This document shows positions 1 to 8,879 of a stretch of 64,000 nucleotides of DNA, in pieces; position 1 is the first letter of the stretch; every line of letters starts with the position of its first letter. The stretch covers positions 62,001 through 126,000 of the forward strand of contig PMLJ01000043.1 of the NCBI GenBank assembly GCA_003158855.1, given 5' to 3'. A program made the position numbers and the translations under genes. Origin of the DNA: Acidimicrobiaceae bacterium (GTDB lineage Bacteria > Actinomycetota > Acidimicrobiia > Acidimicrobiales > RAAP-2). The notes under the pieces were generated by a model that was not told the origin of the DNA, searched no databases, and worked only from the letters and a program-made list of their open reading frames with translations.

Positions 1-261
1 GGGCACGTAGTCGGCGGACGACGTCGACGACAGGTACGAAATCGAAATGCTCGGGTCAGACTTCTTGGCATCTCCCAAGCCAGCCCACGCTGACGCGTTG
101 AACGACTTGTCGTTGATGCCACCGGTGTCAGTTACCACGCAGGCCTTGAACTTGGTAGCGGCCGATGCCGATACCGTTGTCGCGACCACGCTTACAGTCA
201 AGGTGCCTAGAACTAGTGAAGCTGCTCCGAGCATCGTGCTGAGGCGGCGAATGCTCCTCAT
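1..261 (-). CDS. BMP-family ABC transporter substrate-binding protein (N-terminal part, runs off the window)
   Basis: Only the first 87 codons are present; the gene continues beyond base 1. The ATG at 261 follows a GGGAGAAAT Shine-Dalgarno. Residues 1-35 form a signal peptide (Arg-rich start, hydrophobic stretch, cleavage after SASA); there is no lipobox cysteine. The mature start reads KACVVTDTGGINDKSFN, which is the opening of the Basic Membrane Protein / PnrA-like binding proteins that capture nucleosides or related ligands for an ABC importer. Transporter genes would be expected further left, outside the window. Family confident; ligand unknown. Confidence 0.85.
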   Translation of the reverse strand, partial: MRSIRRLSTMLGAASLVLGTLTVSVVATTVSASAATKFKACVVTDTGGINDKSFNASAWAGLGDAKKSDPSISISYLSSTSSADYVP

Positions 262-435
262 TATTTCTCCCTTTATGTAGTCAGTCCAAATACGCAAGAC
301 TGTCCAATCGTGTGTATTCTCCCGACATGGTCCTGTCACACGGTCAGATGTTTATCATCGCGAGATTAGCCCTGAAAGCGCGAGGCCGCCGGCTGGGCCG
401 CGTGAATTCTTGACCATATTCGGCTTTTTCCGTCC
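262..435. other. Intergenic region between the BMP gene and the MFS gene
   Basis: It holds the upstream region of the leftward BMP gene and the downstream end of the leftward MFS exporter gene. I see no coding potential and no convincing terminator hairpin. Confidence 0.4.
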
Positions 436-1881
436 CTAATGCTTGGCCGCGAGGCCGGCGCCTCGCGGAACGGCGAGGCTGGCGAGCAGCGCAATGAGCG
501 TGATGAGTGCCGAGATCTCAAAGGCTCGTTGGTAGCCGCTCACGAGGGCGAGGCCCGAATCCGGGTTCATGAACGTGGCGCTTCGGTCGGCCGCGACGGT
601 GCCGAGGATGGCCAACGCGAGGGAACCTCCCACTTGGCGAGCCGTGTTCAGCACGCCCGACGCCAGACCGGCGTCCGCCCGGTCGACGCCCGCCGTCGCG
701 GTATTGGCGAGGGGGGAAAAGAGTAGTCCCATTGCGAACGCGCACATCATCGCCGGCACGAGGATCGAACCCCAGTAGGAACTGTCCACCCTGATGAGCG
801 ATATCCAGAGGAAGCCCAGCGTCGCAATCGCGGCACCCGTGAGGAGTATTGGTCGCGCCCCGGTCTTTACGAGAAGCCGTGAACTGATCTGGGCACCCGC
901 GATGATGGCGATTGCCATGGGTAAGAAAGCGAAGCCCGCCTTCACGGGGCCGTAGTGGAGGATGTACTGGAAGTAGAAGGTCAGGAAGTACCACATGGCG
1001 AAGAACGCGCCGCCCACGAGGAACATCACGATGTTCGCCGACGAGAGTGAGCGGGACTTGAAGATGCGAAAGGGCACCAGCGGGTGCGACGCCACGTTCG
1101 CTTCCCAGAAGAGGAAGGCCACGAGGCCAATGCCTCCGCCAATGAACCATGACAGCGTCGTCGTCGATCCCCAGCCCTTCGTCGTGGTGTTGACGACGCC
1201 GTAGATGATTGACGCCAACGATGCAGTGACGAGGACCGCGCCGGTGACGTCGAGCTTGACGGCGGCGTCTCGGTTGCGCATCTCCCGCAAGTACATCGAA
1301 GCGACGATCGCGGCGACGATGCCGAAGGGCACGTTGATGAAGAAGACCCAGCGCCACGAGAACCAACCGGTGAGGATTCCGCCCAGGAGTCCCCCGACGG
1401 CTCCGCCGGCTCCGGCGACGGCGCTCCATGCGCCGATGGCCTTGGGCATGCGCGGCCCGTGGAACGTGGTGACGATGATCGTGAGTGTGGCCGGTGAGAG
1501 TATCGCGCCGCCGAGCCCCTGCAGCGCGCGCACCGCAACCATCTGGGTGCCGGTGGCGGCGAAGCCGGCGCCGATGCTCGCCATCGTGAAGATGAACAGT
1601 CCGGTCATGTAGACGCGTCGTCGCCCGAAGATGTCCGCCGCCCGACCTCCGAGCAGTAGGAATCCCGCGAAGGTCAACACGTACGCGTTTACAACCCACT
1701 GTGCGCTCGAGACGGTGAAGTGAAGGTCGCGGCCCATGCGCGGAAGCGCCACGTTGACGATCGAGACGTCCAAGACCACCATGAACTGGGCCAGGCAGGC
1801 AATCGTGAGAATGATCCAGTCGGGGGCGTGACGATGAGGGGACTTCGTCGTTTGAGAATCGTGCTTGGTTTTCTCTGGCAT
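436..1881 (-). CDS. MFS drug exporter, DHA2 (EmrB/QacA) family
   Basis: A 481-residue integral membrane protein, the normal length for 14-helix DHA2 exporters that extrude drugs or toxic metabolites using the proton gradient. Visible marks are the DVSIVNVALP segment in TM1, motif A GRAADIFGRRRVY, the QGLGGAI segment of motif B, and the motif C-like GAGGAVGGLLGG stretch. The frame is open 36 codons further upstream, but that extension is hydrophilic and lacks a ribosome site. The ATG at 1881 sits 6 nt after TACACT (1888-1893, minus strand), a leaderless promoter pattern, so I chose it. It is divergent from ettA. The substrate cannot be read from the sequence. Confidence 0.88.
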   Translation of the reverse strand: MPEKTKHDSQTTKSPHRHAPDWIILTIACLAQFMVVLDVSIVNVALPRMGRDLHFTVSSAQWVVNAYVLTFAGFLLLGGRAADIFGRRRVYMTGLFIFTMASIGAGFAATGTQMVAVRALQGLGGAILSPATLTIIVTTFHGPRMPKAIGAWSAVAGAGGAVGGLLGGILTGWFSWRWVFFINVPFGIVAAIVASMYLREMRNRDAAVKLDVTGAVLVTASLASIIYGVVNTTTKGWGSTTTLSWFIGGGIGLVAFLFWEANVASHPLVPFRIFKSRSLSSANIVMFLVGGAFFAMWYFLTFYFQYILHYGPVKAGFAFLPMAIAIIAGAQISSRLLVKTGARPILLTGAAIATLGFLWISLIRVDSSYWGSILVPAMMCAFAMGLLFSPLANTATAGVDRADAGLASGVLNTARQVGGSLALAILGTVAADRSATFMNPDSGLALVSGYQRAFEISALITLIALLASLAVPRGAGLAAKH

Positions 1882-1887
1882 GGGGCG

Positions 1888-1893
1888 AGTGTA
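1888..1893 (-). promoter_or_regulatory. Leaderless -10 element of the DHA2 exporter
   Basis: TACACT on the minus strand lies 6 nt before the ATG at 1881 and there is no Shine-Dalgarno, so the transcript probably starts at the start codon. Confidence 0.45.
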
Positions 1894-1963
1894 ATGGCGT
1901 CGATTTTCTTGTCCAGCGGCGCCGCGGAAGACGTCTCCGGGGATATGCGCCACACTGGAGGGC

Positions 1964-3643
1964 ATGGCTGCCCAGTTCATTTTCACCATGCGAGACCTTC
2001 GCCGCTTCTATCCACCGGACCGCGAGGTCTTGAAGGGAATCAACCTTTCGTTCTATCCCGGTGCCAAGATCGGCGTCATTGGCGCCAATGGCTCGGGCAA
2101 GTCATCGCTGCTTCGCATCATGGCCGGCCTCGACGACGGCTTCACCGGTGAGGCGCGGCTCACGCCTGGGTTTACCGTGGGGTACCTCTCCCAAGAGCCT
2201 CAGCTGGACCCCACCAAGGACGTCGTCGGTAACGTCGCTGACGGTGTTGCTGAGCAGCGCGACCTCCTGCTTCGCTTCAACGAGGTCTGCGCGGGATTCT
2301 CCGACCCCGACGCCGACTTCGACGCGTTGCTTTCGGAGCAGGCGGATCTGCAGACCAAGATCGATGCGCTCAATGCCTGGGACCTGGAGCGCACGCTCGA
2401 CATCGCCATGGACGCGCTTCGCCTTCCAGCGCCCGACGCCGACGTGACCAAGTTGTCGGGAGGCGAGCGCCGCCGAGTGGCGCTCTGCCGTCTCCTGCTC
2501 TCCAGGCCCGACCTGCTGCTGCTTGACGAGCCGACGAACCACCTCGATGCGGAGTCGGTGGCGTGGCTCGAGCGAACGCTGCAGGACTACAGCGGCACCG
2601 TTGTCGCGATCACCCACGACCGCTACTTCCTGGATAATGCGGCGTCGTGGATCTTGGAGCTCGACCGCGGCCACGGAATCCCCTGGGAGGGTAACTACTC
2701 CTCGTGGCTCGAGCAGAAGCAGGCTCGGCTCGCCTCGGAGGAGAAGGCCGACAAGGTTCGCCAAGGCGCTCTCGAGCGTGAGCTCGAGTGGATCCGCATG
2801 TCGCCGCGGGCCCGCCAAAGCAAGGGCAAGGCTCGCCTGAGTGCGTTCAACGAACTCGTTGCTGAATCAGAAGCGTCGGAACGGCGTGGCGACAAGCTCG
2901 AGATCGCGATTCCACCGGGCCCTCGCTTGGGCGACGTCGTCGTGAACACGAACCATCTCAACAAAGGATTTGGGGACCGGCTGCTTATCGAGGATCTCAC
3001 GTTCCTCTTGCCGCCCGGTGGCATCGTCGGGGTGATCGGGCCCAACGGCGCCGGTAAGACCACGCTGTTCAAGATGATGATCGGCCAGGAGCAGCCCGAC
3101 TCGGGGACCATCGAGGTCGGCAGCACCGTCAAGTTCGCGTACGTCGACCAGAGTCGCGACAACCTTGACGCCAGCGCGACGGTCTTCGACGAGGTAAGCG
3201 AGGGCCAGGAGCACATGGTGGTTGGCAATCGCGAGATCCACGCCCGCGCCTACGTCGCGAGCTTCGGTTTCAAGGGCAGTGACCAGCAGAAGAAGGTCGG
3301 CGAGATCTCGGGAGGCGAACGCAACCGTGTGCAGCTGGCGAAGGTTCTTCGAAGCGGGGGCAACGTCTTGCTGCTCGACGAGCCGACGAATGACCTCGAC
3401 GTCGACACGCTGCGCGCCCTCGAAGACGGACTCCTCACGTTCCCCGGCTGTGCCGTCGTGATCAGCCACGATCGATGGTTCCTCGACCGGATCGCGACCC
3501 ACGTGCTGGCATTCGAAGGCGACGCGGTCGTGCGGTGGTTCGAGGGCAACTTCTCGGACTACGAGGCAGAACGCCACAAGCGCCTCGGCACCGACGCGGA
3601 TCAGCCCCATCGCCTGCGCTACAAGCCCATTACACGCTCCTAG
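1964..3643 (+). CDS. ettA: Energy-dependent translational throttle protein EttA (ABC-F)
   Basis: A 559-residue soluble ABC-F ATPase with two nucleotide-binding domains and no membrane segment. Domain 1 has Walker [10 protein letters not shown] (about residues 40-48), signature LSGGERRR (about 164-171) and Walker [13 protein letters not shown]. Domain 2 has GPNGAGKTT (about 359-367), SGGERNRV and [11 protein letters not shown]. The linker carries the [13 protein letters not shown] segment typical of EttA. The family binds the ribosomal E site and gates entry into elongation according to the ATP/ADP ratio. The ATG at 1964 is preceded by GGAGGGC. Length and both domains match EttA, so a drug-resistance ABC-F is less likely. 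Confidence 0.95.
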   Translation: MAAQFIFTMRDLRRFYPPDREVLKGINLSFYPGAKIGVIGANGSGKSSLLRIMAGLDDGFTGEARLTPGFTVGYLSQEPQLDPTKDVVGNVADGVAEQRDLLLRFNEVCAGFSDPDADFDALLSEQADLQTKIDALNAWDLERTLDIAMDALRLPAPDADVTKLSGGERRRVALCRLLLSRPDLLLLDEPTNHLDAESVAWLERTLQDYSGTVVAITHDRYFLDNAASWILELDRGHGIPWEGNYSSWLEQKQARLASEEKADKVRQGALERELEWIRMSPRARQSKGKARLSAFNELVAESEASERRGDKLEIAIPPGPRLGDVVVNTNHLNKGFGDRLLIEDLTFLLPPGGIVGVIGPNGAGKTTLFKMMIGQEQPDSGTIEVGSTVKFAYVDQSRDNLDASATVFDEVSEGQEHMVVGNREIHARAYVASFGFKGSDQQKKVGEISGGERNRVQLAKVLRSGGNVLLLDEPTNDLDVDTLRALEDGLLTFPGCAVVISHDRWFLDRIATHVLAFEGDAVVRWFEGNFSDYEAERHKRLGTDADQPHRLRYKPITRS

Positions 3644-3694
3644 CAAGCCTGAAAACATCCGAGTTTCGGGGCAAAGTCAAGTTATTGCTACGCC

Positions 3695-3700
3695 TAGAGT
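3695..3700 (+). promoter_or_regulatory. Leaderless -10 element of the kyn genes
   Basis: TAGAGT lies 7 nt before the GTG start at 3708. No Shine-Dalgarno precedes the GTG, and no good -35 hexamer is visible. Confidence 0.45.
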
Positions 3701-3707
3701 TCTTTGC

Positions 3708-4466
3708 GTGAGCAACGGCACCGATTACTCGACATATCTGAAGATCACCGACCTATTGCAGTTGCAAATCCCGCTCACTGACGACGCTCCCGACGAGCTG
3801 CTGTTCATCGTCGTCCACCAGTCCTACGAGTTGTGGTTCAAGGTCATCATCGATGAACTGAAGCGCTCGAACGCGGCGCTGCACGTCAACCAGCCATGGA
3901 ACGCGTTGTCGCATCTTCGTCGCATGGTGGCCATCGAGGATCTCCTCCTCGCGCATCTTCAGGTCCTCGAATCAATGTCGCCCGAGGGGTTCCTCGAGTT
4001 CCGCGATCCGCTCAATCCGGCGTCGGGCTTTCAATCGTTTCAGTTCCGCGCCATTGAATTCCTCAGCGGTGGCGGGAAGCTGGCGATGCTGAACTTCGAG
4101 CTGTTTGACGACGACCAGCGTGCGTGGCTGAAGGAGATGAGCGAAGTCCCCTCGCTGTGGTCGGGCTTCGAGCACTCACTTCGCCACACTCTCGGCGCCT
4201 CCAACCACGACGATCTGCTCGACCTCGTTCGCGCCCTCTACCTGTCGCATTCGACGCCGGAGACCTCGGCGCTTCACGCGGTGGCGGAACTGATGATGGA
4301 CCACGACGAGCGTCTCGCGATGTGGCGCCACCAGCACATGCTGATGGCGGGTCGACAAATCGGCCGCCGCCCGGGAACGGGTGGAAGCGAAGGAATGTCG
4401 TATCTTGATACCACGCTGCTGCAGCGCTTGTATCCCTTGTTATGGGAAGTGAGGTCGGTGCTGTGA
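3708..4466 (+). CDS. kynA: Tryptophan 2,3-dioxygenase
   Basis: A 252-residue haem enzyme that opens the indole ring of L-tryptophan to give N-formylkynurenine, the first step of the kynurenine pathway. The active-site segment FIVVHQSYELWFK carries the distal histidine (His37). The segment WRHQHM (His210 as likely haem ligand) is followed by RRPGTGGSEGMSYL, the substrate-binding C-terminal signature. The GTG at 3708 has no ribosome site but follows TAGAGT by 7 nt, so a leaderless mRNA is likely. The kynureninase gene overlaps its 3' end, giving a two-gene operon. No kynurenine formamidase gene is nearby. Confidence 0.95.
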   Translation: MSNGTDYSTYLKITDLLQLQIPLTDDAPDELLFIVVHQSYELWFKVIIDELKRSNAALHVNQPWNALSHLRRMVAIEDLLLAHLQVLESMSPEGFLEFRDPLNPASGFQSFQFRAIEFLSGGGKLAMLNFELFDDDQRAWLKEMSEVPSLWSGFEHSLRHTLGASNHDDLLDLVRALYLSHSTPETSALHAVAELMMDHDERLAMWRHQHMLMAGRQIGRRPGTGGSEGMSYLDTTLLQRLYPLLWEVRSVL

Positions 4467-5695
4467 TTCTCCGTGATGATTGTTCCGCGCTCGACGCCAG
4501 CGACGAGCTCAGCTCGCTGCGCAGCGGTTTTCGACTCAACGACGGCGAGATCTACCTGGACGGGAACTCCCTTGGTCCGGTGAGCGAAGCGACGAGCCGA
4601 CGGGTCAATGAAGTGATCGACACCGAATGGGCCCGGGGACTCGTTCGAAGTTGGAACAGGGCGGGATGGATGGCCGAGCCGACACGTTTGGGGGACCGCG
4701 TGGCTCCCCTCATCGGCGCCCAGCCTGGTGAAGTGCTCGTCGCCGACACGCTGACGTTCCTGCTTGCGAAGCTGATCGGCGGAGCGCTCGAACTTCGTCC
4801 GGACCGCCACGTCGTCATTACCGACGTGGCCAACTTCCATTCGGACATATACATTGTTGAAGCAATGGCCGCGCGCGCCGGACGTCCAATGACGGTGAAG
4901 GCTATTGACCGCACCACCCTCGATCAAGAACTCAACGACGACGTCGCGCTCGTATTACTCACCCAGGTTGATTTTCGTACCGGTGAGATGCTCGATATGA
5001 AGGCCATCACTCAGCGGGTGCACGCCGTTGGTGCCTTGATGCTCTGGGACTTCGCCCACTCAGCTGGTGCGGTGCCGCTCGACGTCACGGGCTGTGAGGT
5101 CGACTTCGCTGCGGGCTGCGGCTACAAGTACCTAAACGGTGGGCCGGGGTCCCCGGCGTTCATCTACGTGCGAACCAAGTGGCAGGGTGTGCTGCAGAAT
5201 CCGCTGCCCGGCTGGCTCGGGCACGCCCGCCCCTTCGATTTCGAGTTGGAGTACGAGCCGGCGAAGGGCATGCAGGCGTTCGTCACGTCTTCGCCCTCGA
5301 TGATCGCCCTCGCGGCGCTCGACGGGGCGCTCGACGTGTGGGACCACGTCACAATGGAGCAGGTTCGCGCGAAGAGCCTGGCGCTGACCGACCTCTTCAT
5401 CGACCTGATCGAGGACCGCCTACCCGGGGTCTTCGAGATCGTGACTCCGCGCGAGCACGAGAAGCGTGGTAGCCAGGTGGCGCTTCGTCACCCCGAGGGT
5501 TACGGCATCGTGCAGGCGCTGATCGAGCGCGGGGTCGTGGGCGACTTCAGGGACCCCGACATCTGCCGCTTCGGCTTCACGCCGCTCTACCTGCGCTACA
5601 TCGATGTCTACGACGCGGTGGAACGCATTGTCGAGGTCATGAACTCCGAGATGTACCGTGATCCGCGCTTCACGGTGCGAAACGCAGTCACTTGA
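4463..5695 (+). CDS. kynU: Kynureninase
   Basis: A PLP-dependent fold-type I enzyme of about 410 residues that cleaves kynurenine to anthranilate and alanine. The N-terminal segment IYLDGNSLGP and the central GCGYKYLNGGPG (Lys222 is the likely PLP Schiff-base lysine) are diagnostic. Two starts are possible. An in-frame ATG at 4442 adds 7 codons. I prefer the GTG at 4463, because a GAGG box lies 8 nt upstream and it overlaps the dioxygenase stop by 4 nt, typical of translational coupling; homologues also begin near the residues encoded there. It works directly downstream of the dioxygenase in tryptophan catabolism. Confidence 0.93.
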   Translation: MILRDDCSALDASDELSSLRSGFRLNDGEIYLDGNSLGPVSEATSRRVNEVIDTEWARGLVRSWNRAGWMAEPTRLGDRVAPLIGAQPGEVLVADTLTFLLAKLIGGALELRPDRHVVITDVANFHSDIYIVEAMAARAGRPMTVKAIDRTTLDQELNDDVALVLLTQVDFRTGEMLDMKAITQRVHAVGALMLWDFAHSAGAVPLDVTGCEVDFAAGCGYKYLNGGPGSPAFIYVRTKWQGVLQNPLPGWLGHARPFDFELEYEPAKGMQAFVTSSPSMIALAALDGALDVWDHVTMEQVRAKSLALTDLFIDLIEDRLPGVFEIVTPREHEKRGSQVALRHPEGYGIVQALIERGVVGDFRDPDICRFGFTPLYLRYIDVYDAVERIVEVMNSEMYRDPRFTVRNAVT

Positions 5696-5702
5696 TCCGT
5701 CC

Positions 5703-6551
5703 CTATTGGGAGAAGATCACCGTCCGTTTGCCCACGAGGGCGACCCGGTCCTCGGCGATCAGCCTGACCGCGCGCGCGAGCACATTTCGCTCGATGTCGC
5801 GGCCCAGGGACACGAGGTCGCCCGGGCGGCGGGCATGGCTCACGCGAACGACGTCCTGTTCGATGATGGGGCCCTCGTCGAGTTCGGGCGTCACGAAGTG
5901 CGCGGTGGCGCCGATGAGCTTGACCCCTCGCTCGTAAGCCTGGTGGTAGGGCTTGGCGCCCTTGAAGCCCGGCAGGAACGAGTGATGGATGTTGACTGCC
6001 CGTCCGCTCAAGTCGGCGCAGAGCTGGGCGGACAACACCTGCATGTAGCGAGCCAGCACGACGATGTCGACGCAGTACCGATCGATGAGGACACGAAGCT
6101 CCTCTTCGGCTGCCTGCTTCGTCCCGCTCGTCACCGGAATCTCGAAGAAGGGAACCTTGTAGCGCGCGGCGAGGGGGCCACAGTCAGGGTGGTTGCTCAC
6201 GACGGCGACGATGTCGAGTGGCAGGTCGCCCTGCTCCCTGCGGTAGAGCAGATCGGCCAGGCAGTGGTCGAACGTGGAGACCATGACGATGGCGCGCCGC
6301 TCGGTCTCCTCGTTGCGGATGCCCAACTGGGGCTCGAACGCCGCGAGCTCGCCCGTGAGCAGATCGCGCACGGCGTCGATATTGCCGTTCTCAGTCTCGA
6401 AGCGGGTACGCATGCAGAACTGGCCCGTCACGGGGTCGGTGAACTGGTCGTTCTCGAGGATGTTGCCGCCGGCCTCGACGATCGCGGTGCTCGCGGCAAG
6501 CACAATGCCGGGAAGGTCTTTGCACTGCAGGGTGACTACGTAGGTGACCAC
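5703..6551 (-). CDS. purU: Formyltetrahydrofolate deformylase
   Basis: A 282-residue cytosolic enzyme that hydrolyses 10-formyl-THF to formate and THF, balancing one-carbon pools. Residues 1-80 form an ACT domain (VVTLQCKDLPGIV opening). Residues about 85-280 form the formyltransferase-like hydrolase domain with the active-site segments NIHHSFLPGF and the Asp-containing TPELDEGPIIEQD. The GTG at 6551 is preceded by GAGGAGTCC. The gene converges on kynU with only 7 nt between stops. Length and both domains are normal for PurU. Confidence 0.95.
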   Translation of the reverse strand: MVTYVVTLQCKDLPGIVLAASTAIVEAGGNILENDQFTDPVTGQFCMRTRFETENGNIDAVRDLLTGELAAFEPQLGIRNEETERRAIVMVSTFDHCLADLLYRREQGDLPLDIVAVVSNHPDCGPLAARYKVPFFEIPVTSGTKQAAEEELRVLIDRYCVDIVVLARYMQVLSAQLCADLSGRAVNIHHSFLPGFKGAKPYHQAYERGVKLIGATAHFVTPELDEGPIIEQDVVRVSHARRPGDLVSLGRDIERNVLARAVRLIAEDRVALVGKRTVIFSQ

Positions 6552-6671
6552 GGACTCCTCTTTCCATCTCCAGCGTAGAAGGTGCGTGCGGCACCGGGGT
6601 TACGAGTGCGTGCACCCGCGCCGAGTAGCAGCGCGCGAACCTCCGTGCACGAAGCAACGATGCGGAACGTC

Positions 6672-7526
6672 CTACTTCTTGTACGAGTAGAAGCCCTGGC
6701 CCGTCTTTCGCCCGAGCAGACCCGCCTGGGTCATTCGCGAGAGCAGCGGAGGCGCAGCCATATGAGGTTCCTTGAACTCCGCGTACAGAGAGTCCGCCAC
6801 CGCGTGCGTGGTGTCGAGGCCGATCAGGTCCGTGAGCGCTAACGGCCCCAGGGGGTGGGCGCAGCCCACCACCATGCCCGTGTCGATGTCCTCGGCGCTC
6901 GCGAAACCCGACTCGAGCATGCGAATGGCCGAGAGGAGGTAGGGGATCAGCAGAGCGTTGACCACGAATCCCGCGCGGTCGGGTGAGGTGATGACCCGCT
7001 TCTTCAACGGACCCATCGCGAAGTCGCGCGCGCGCTGCGTGGTTTCGGCACTCGTCAGGAGCGACGAAATGAGCTCCACCAGCTTCAACACGGGCACCGG
7101 GTTGAAGAAGTGCATGCCGATGACCTGCTCGGGGCGCTTGGTCACCATCGCGAGTTTGATGATCGGAATCGACGAAGTGTTCGTTGCCAGTATGGCGAGC
7201 GGGTCGAGCAGGACCTCGTCCAGCTTCTTGAAGATCTCGATCTTGGTGGCCTCGTCTTCGGCGACTGCCTCGATCACCAGCTCGCAGTGCGCGAGGTCGG
7301 AGAAGTCCAGGGTGAAGACGAGGTTTGCTCGCGCGAGATCGGCCTCCTCCTCGGGAACCTTCCCCGCGGCGACCGCCCGAGAAAGCGACTTCTCGATGCG
7401 CTCTTGGCCGGATTCGAGCGCTGCGGCGTCTCGTTCGATCACCGTAACCTGCGAGCCGGACCGCGCCACTATCTCGGCGATTCCGGATCCCATGAGGCCG
7501 CAACCGACCACACCAATTCGCTCCAT
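6672..7526 (-). CDS. hbd: 3-hydroxybutyryl-CoA dehydrogenase
   Basis: A 284-residue NAD(P)-dependent dehydrogenase that interconverts acetoacetyl-CoA and 3-hydroxybutyryl-CoA in beta-oxidation or polyhydroxybutyrate/butyrate metabolism. The N-terminal Rossmann motif is GVVGCGLMGSGIAE. The segment GMHFFNPVPVLKLVE carries the catalytic histidine, and the C-terminal helical domain ends with the family's GLLGRKTGQGFYSY. The ATG at 7526 has a strong GAGGAGGT ribosome site. It lies upstream of purU in the same direction, with a 120-nt gap. No other fatty-acid gene is adjacent. Confidence 0.93.
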   Translation of the reverse strand: MERIGVVGCGLMGSGIAEIVARSGSQVTVIERDAAALESGQERIEKSLSRAVAAGKVPEEEADLARANLVFTLDFSDLAHCELVIEAVAEDEATKIEIFKKLDEVLLDPLAILATNTSSIPIIKLAMVTKRPEQVIGMHFFNPVPVLKLVELISSLLTSAETTQRARDFAMGPLKKRVITSPDRAGFVVNALLIPYLLSAIRMLESGFASAEDIDTGMVVGCAHPLGPLALTDLIGLDTTHAVADSLYAEFKEPHMAAPPLLSRMTQAGLLGRKTGQGFYSYKK

Positions 7527-7605
7527 GGGACCTCCTCGTCCAATGTCGACGCAATGTCGTACCGGGAAAAGTCTAGGTCTCCCTGGACGGGTCCCCGATG
7601 GCCGA

Positions 7606-8176
7606 TCAGTCGACCAACGTGCCCATGTTCTCCAGCTCGTTCAGTGGTACCGTCGCCACGTGGAGTTCCTCGTCGAGCACGCGAGCGATACGCCCAACAA
7701 TTGGGAAGATCAAGGCGCGCCAAGGTTGAGAATTGATTATTTATCCAGCGACTCCTCAACGCCAACGCAGCAGGCCTGCACGATGTGGGTCTCCGCGGCG
7801 GGTGCCGTCAACCGGTGGACCGTGCGCCAGTGTCGAAGTACCAGACGGCCCCGCGATTCACGCGGCGTTCGGCGAGAACGCCGATTCCATCCGACCGTCG
7901 AACTCAGGGGTCGCGACGCACCTCACGTGGATGCCTCCGAAGTTGCCCAGCCGGGGGCTCCACGTTCACTACCGTTTCGATGCCGTCCATGAGCCAGTAG
8001 CGGGGTCCGTTGAGAATCGCCAGGGAGCCGTCGTTCTCCTTGGCGATCACTTGCGGATCGAGGGCTCGCCGAAGGACATCCGGGCGGTCGTTGAGGGGGA
8101 ACGAGTTGTAGACCCCGATTCGTTGCTCGCCGTTGAGAAATGCGAGGATGACTTCCTCGTAGCGCACGCCGCGCAT
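7606..8176 (-). pseudogene. Decayed gene for a conserved secreted hypothetical protein
   Basis: No single frame is open across this stretch, but reading the minus strand in successive frames gives pieces of one recognisable actinobacterial hypothetical family. First comes a 5' part with VRYEEVILAF, VYNSFPLND and AILNGPRYWLMDGIE. Next, in a second frame, come NFGGIHVRCVATPEF and then, after another shift, LAERRVNRGAVWYFDTG. AETHIVQACC follows, and a C-terminal RVLDEELHVATVPLNELENM ends at a TGA (7606-7608). The order of the pieces is collinear with intact members I recall, which also have an N-terminal signal peptide; here that end appears lost. At least two frameshifts and an internal stop are needed, so I call it a pseudogene. 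Its function is unknown. Confidence 0.6.
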
Positions 8177-8374
8177 GCGGGAAGGGAGCCGCGCAGAATC
8201 CGACGTAGGCGGTCCTTACTCAAAGTCCGCAGTGCGAACCTCCTTTTCTTTCCGCTCTTCGCGCGCTACAACCCTAAGAAAGGGGTGGTGCCAGAAAATG
8301 AACCTTCGTCATCTCGCTACGATTGGCTTGCACTGCGCAGCGGAGCAAAAGGGTCGCAAAAGGAGCCGGCAGCG

Positions 8375-8857
8375 ATGGACACAGTTAACGTAATCATTGA
8401 GATCCCGCGGGACAGCAAGAATAAGTACGAGTACGACCACGAGACCCACGCGATCAAGCTCGACCGTCACCTGCTCGTCTCCATGGGATATCCCGCGGAG
8501 TACGGATTCATCCCCGACACCCTCGGCGGCGACGGCGACCCCCTCGACGCGCTGGTTCTCACCGAGTACCCGACGTTCCCCGGTTGCCTGATCGAGTCGA
8601 AGATCCTCGGCATGTGCATCATGACCGATGAACACGGCAGGGACGAGAAGTTGATATGCGTTCCTTCCTACGATCCGAAGTGGAAGTCGGCGACCGACAT
8701 CAGTGACGTCCCGAAGGACGTCCTCGACCGGATCAGCCATTTCTTCAAGGTTTACAAGGACCTCGACGAGGGCAAGTGGATGAAGGTCGAGAACTTCGTG
8801 GGCCGCGATGAGGCGTTGAAGGAGCTCGAGGCCTCGCGCGTTCGTTTCTCCGAATAG
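8375..8857 (+). CDS. ppa: Inorganic pyrophosphatase, family I
   Basis: A 160-residue soluble Mg-dependent enzyme that hydrolyses pyrophosphate to two phosphates and so pulls biosynthetic reactions forward. The segments IEIPRDSKNKYEYD, GYPAEYGFIPDT and the metal-binding GDGDPLDALVL (Asp53 to Asp58) are complete, and the length is normal. The frame stays open for over 600 nt upstream, but only the ATG at 8375 matches the family's N-terminus and has an AGGAG site 9 nt upstream. The upstream frame overlaps the pseudogene on the other strand and is not coding. Confidence 0.96.
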   Translation: MDTVNVIIEIPRDSKNKYEYDHETHAIKLDRHLLVSMGYPAEYGFIPDTLGGDGDPLDALVLTEYPTFPGCLIESKILGMCIMTDEHGRDEKLICVPSYDPKWKSATDISDVPKDVLDRISHFFKVYKDLDEGKWMKVENFVGRDEALKELEASRVRFSE

Positions 8858-8867
8858 TCTTCGCCTC

Positions 8868-8873
8868 TAACTT
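8868..8873 (+). promoter_or_regulatory. Leaderless -10 element
   Basis: TAACTT lies 6 nt before the ATG at 8880, and there is no Shine-Dalgarno. Confidence 0.4.
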
Positions 8874-8879
8874 GGGAAC

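Noticed and set aside
5703-6551. PurU acting as the missing kynurenine formamidase
   Set aside because: The ACT plus formyltransferase-like architecture is specific for formyl-THF hydrolysis, and the gene is on the opposite strand with its own ribosome site.
5658-6578. A 306-codon plus-strand frame opposite purU
   Set aside because: It is the antisense shadow of purU, whose domains and active-site motifs are complete on the minus strand.
7733-8374. Long open frame running in from upstream into ppa, which would give a 374-residue protein
   Set aside because: The part before 8375 is Arg/Pro/Ser-rich, overlaps a recognisable minus-strand pseudogene and lacks homology-like motifs. The ATG at 8375 has a ribosome site and the true pyrophosphatase N-terminus.
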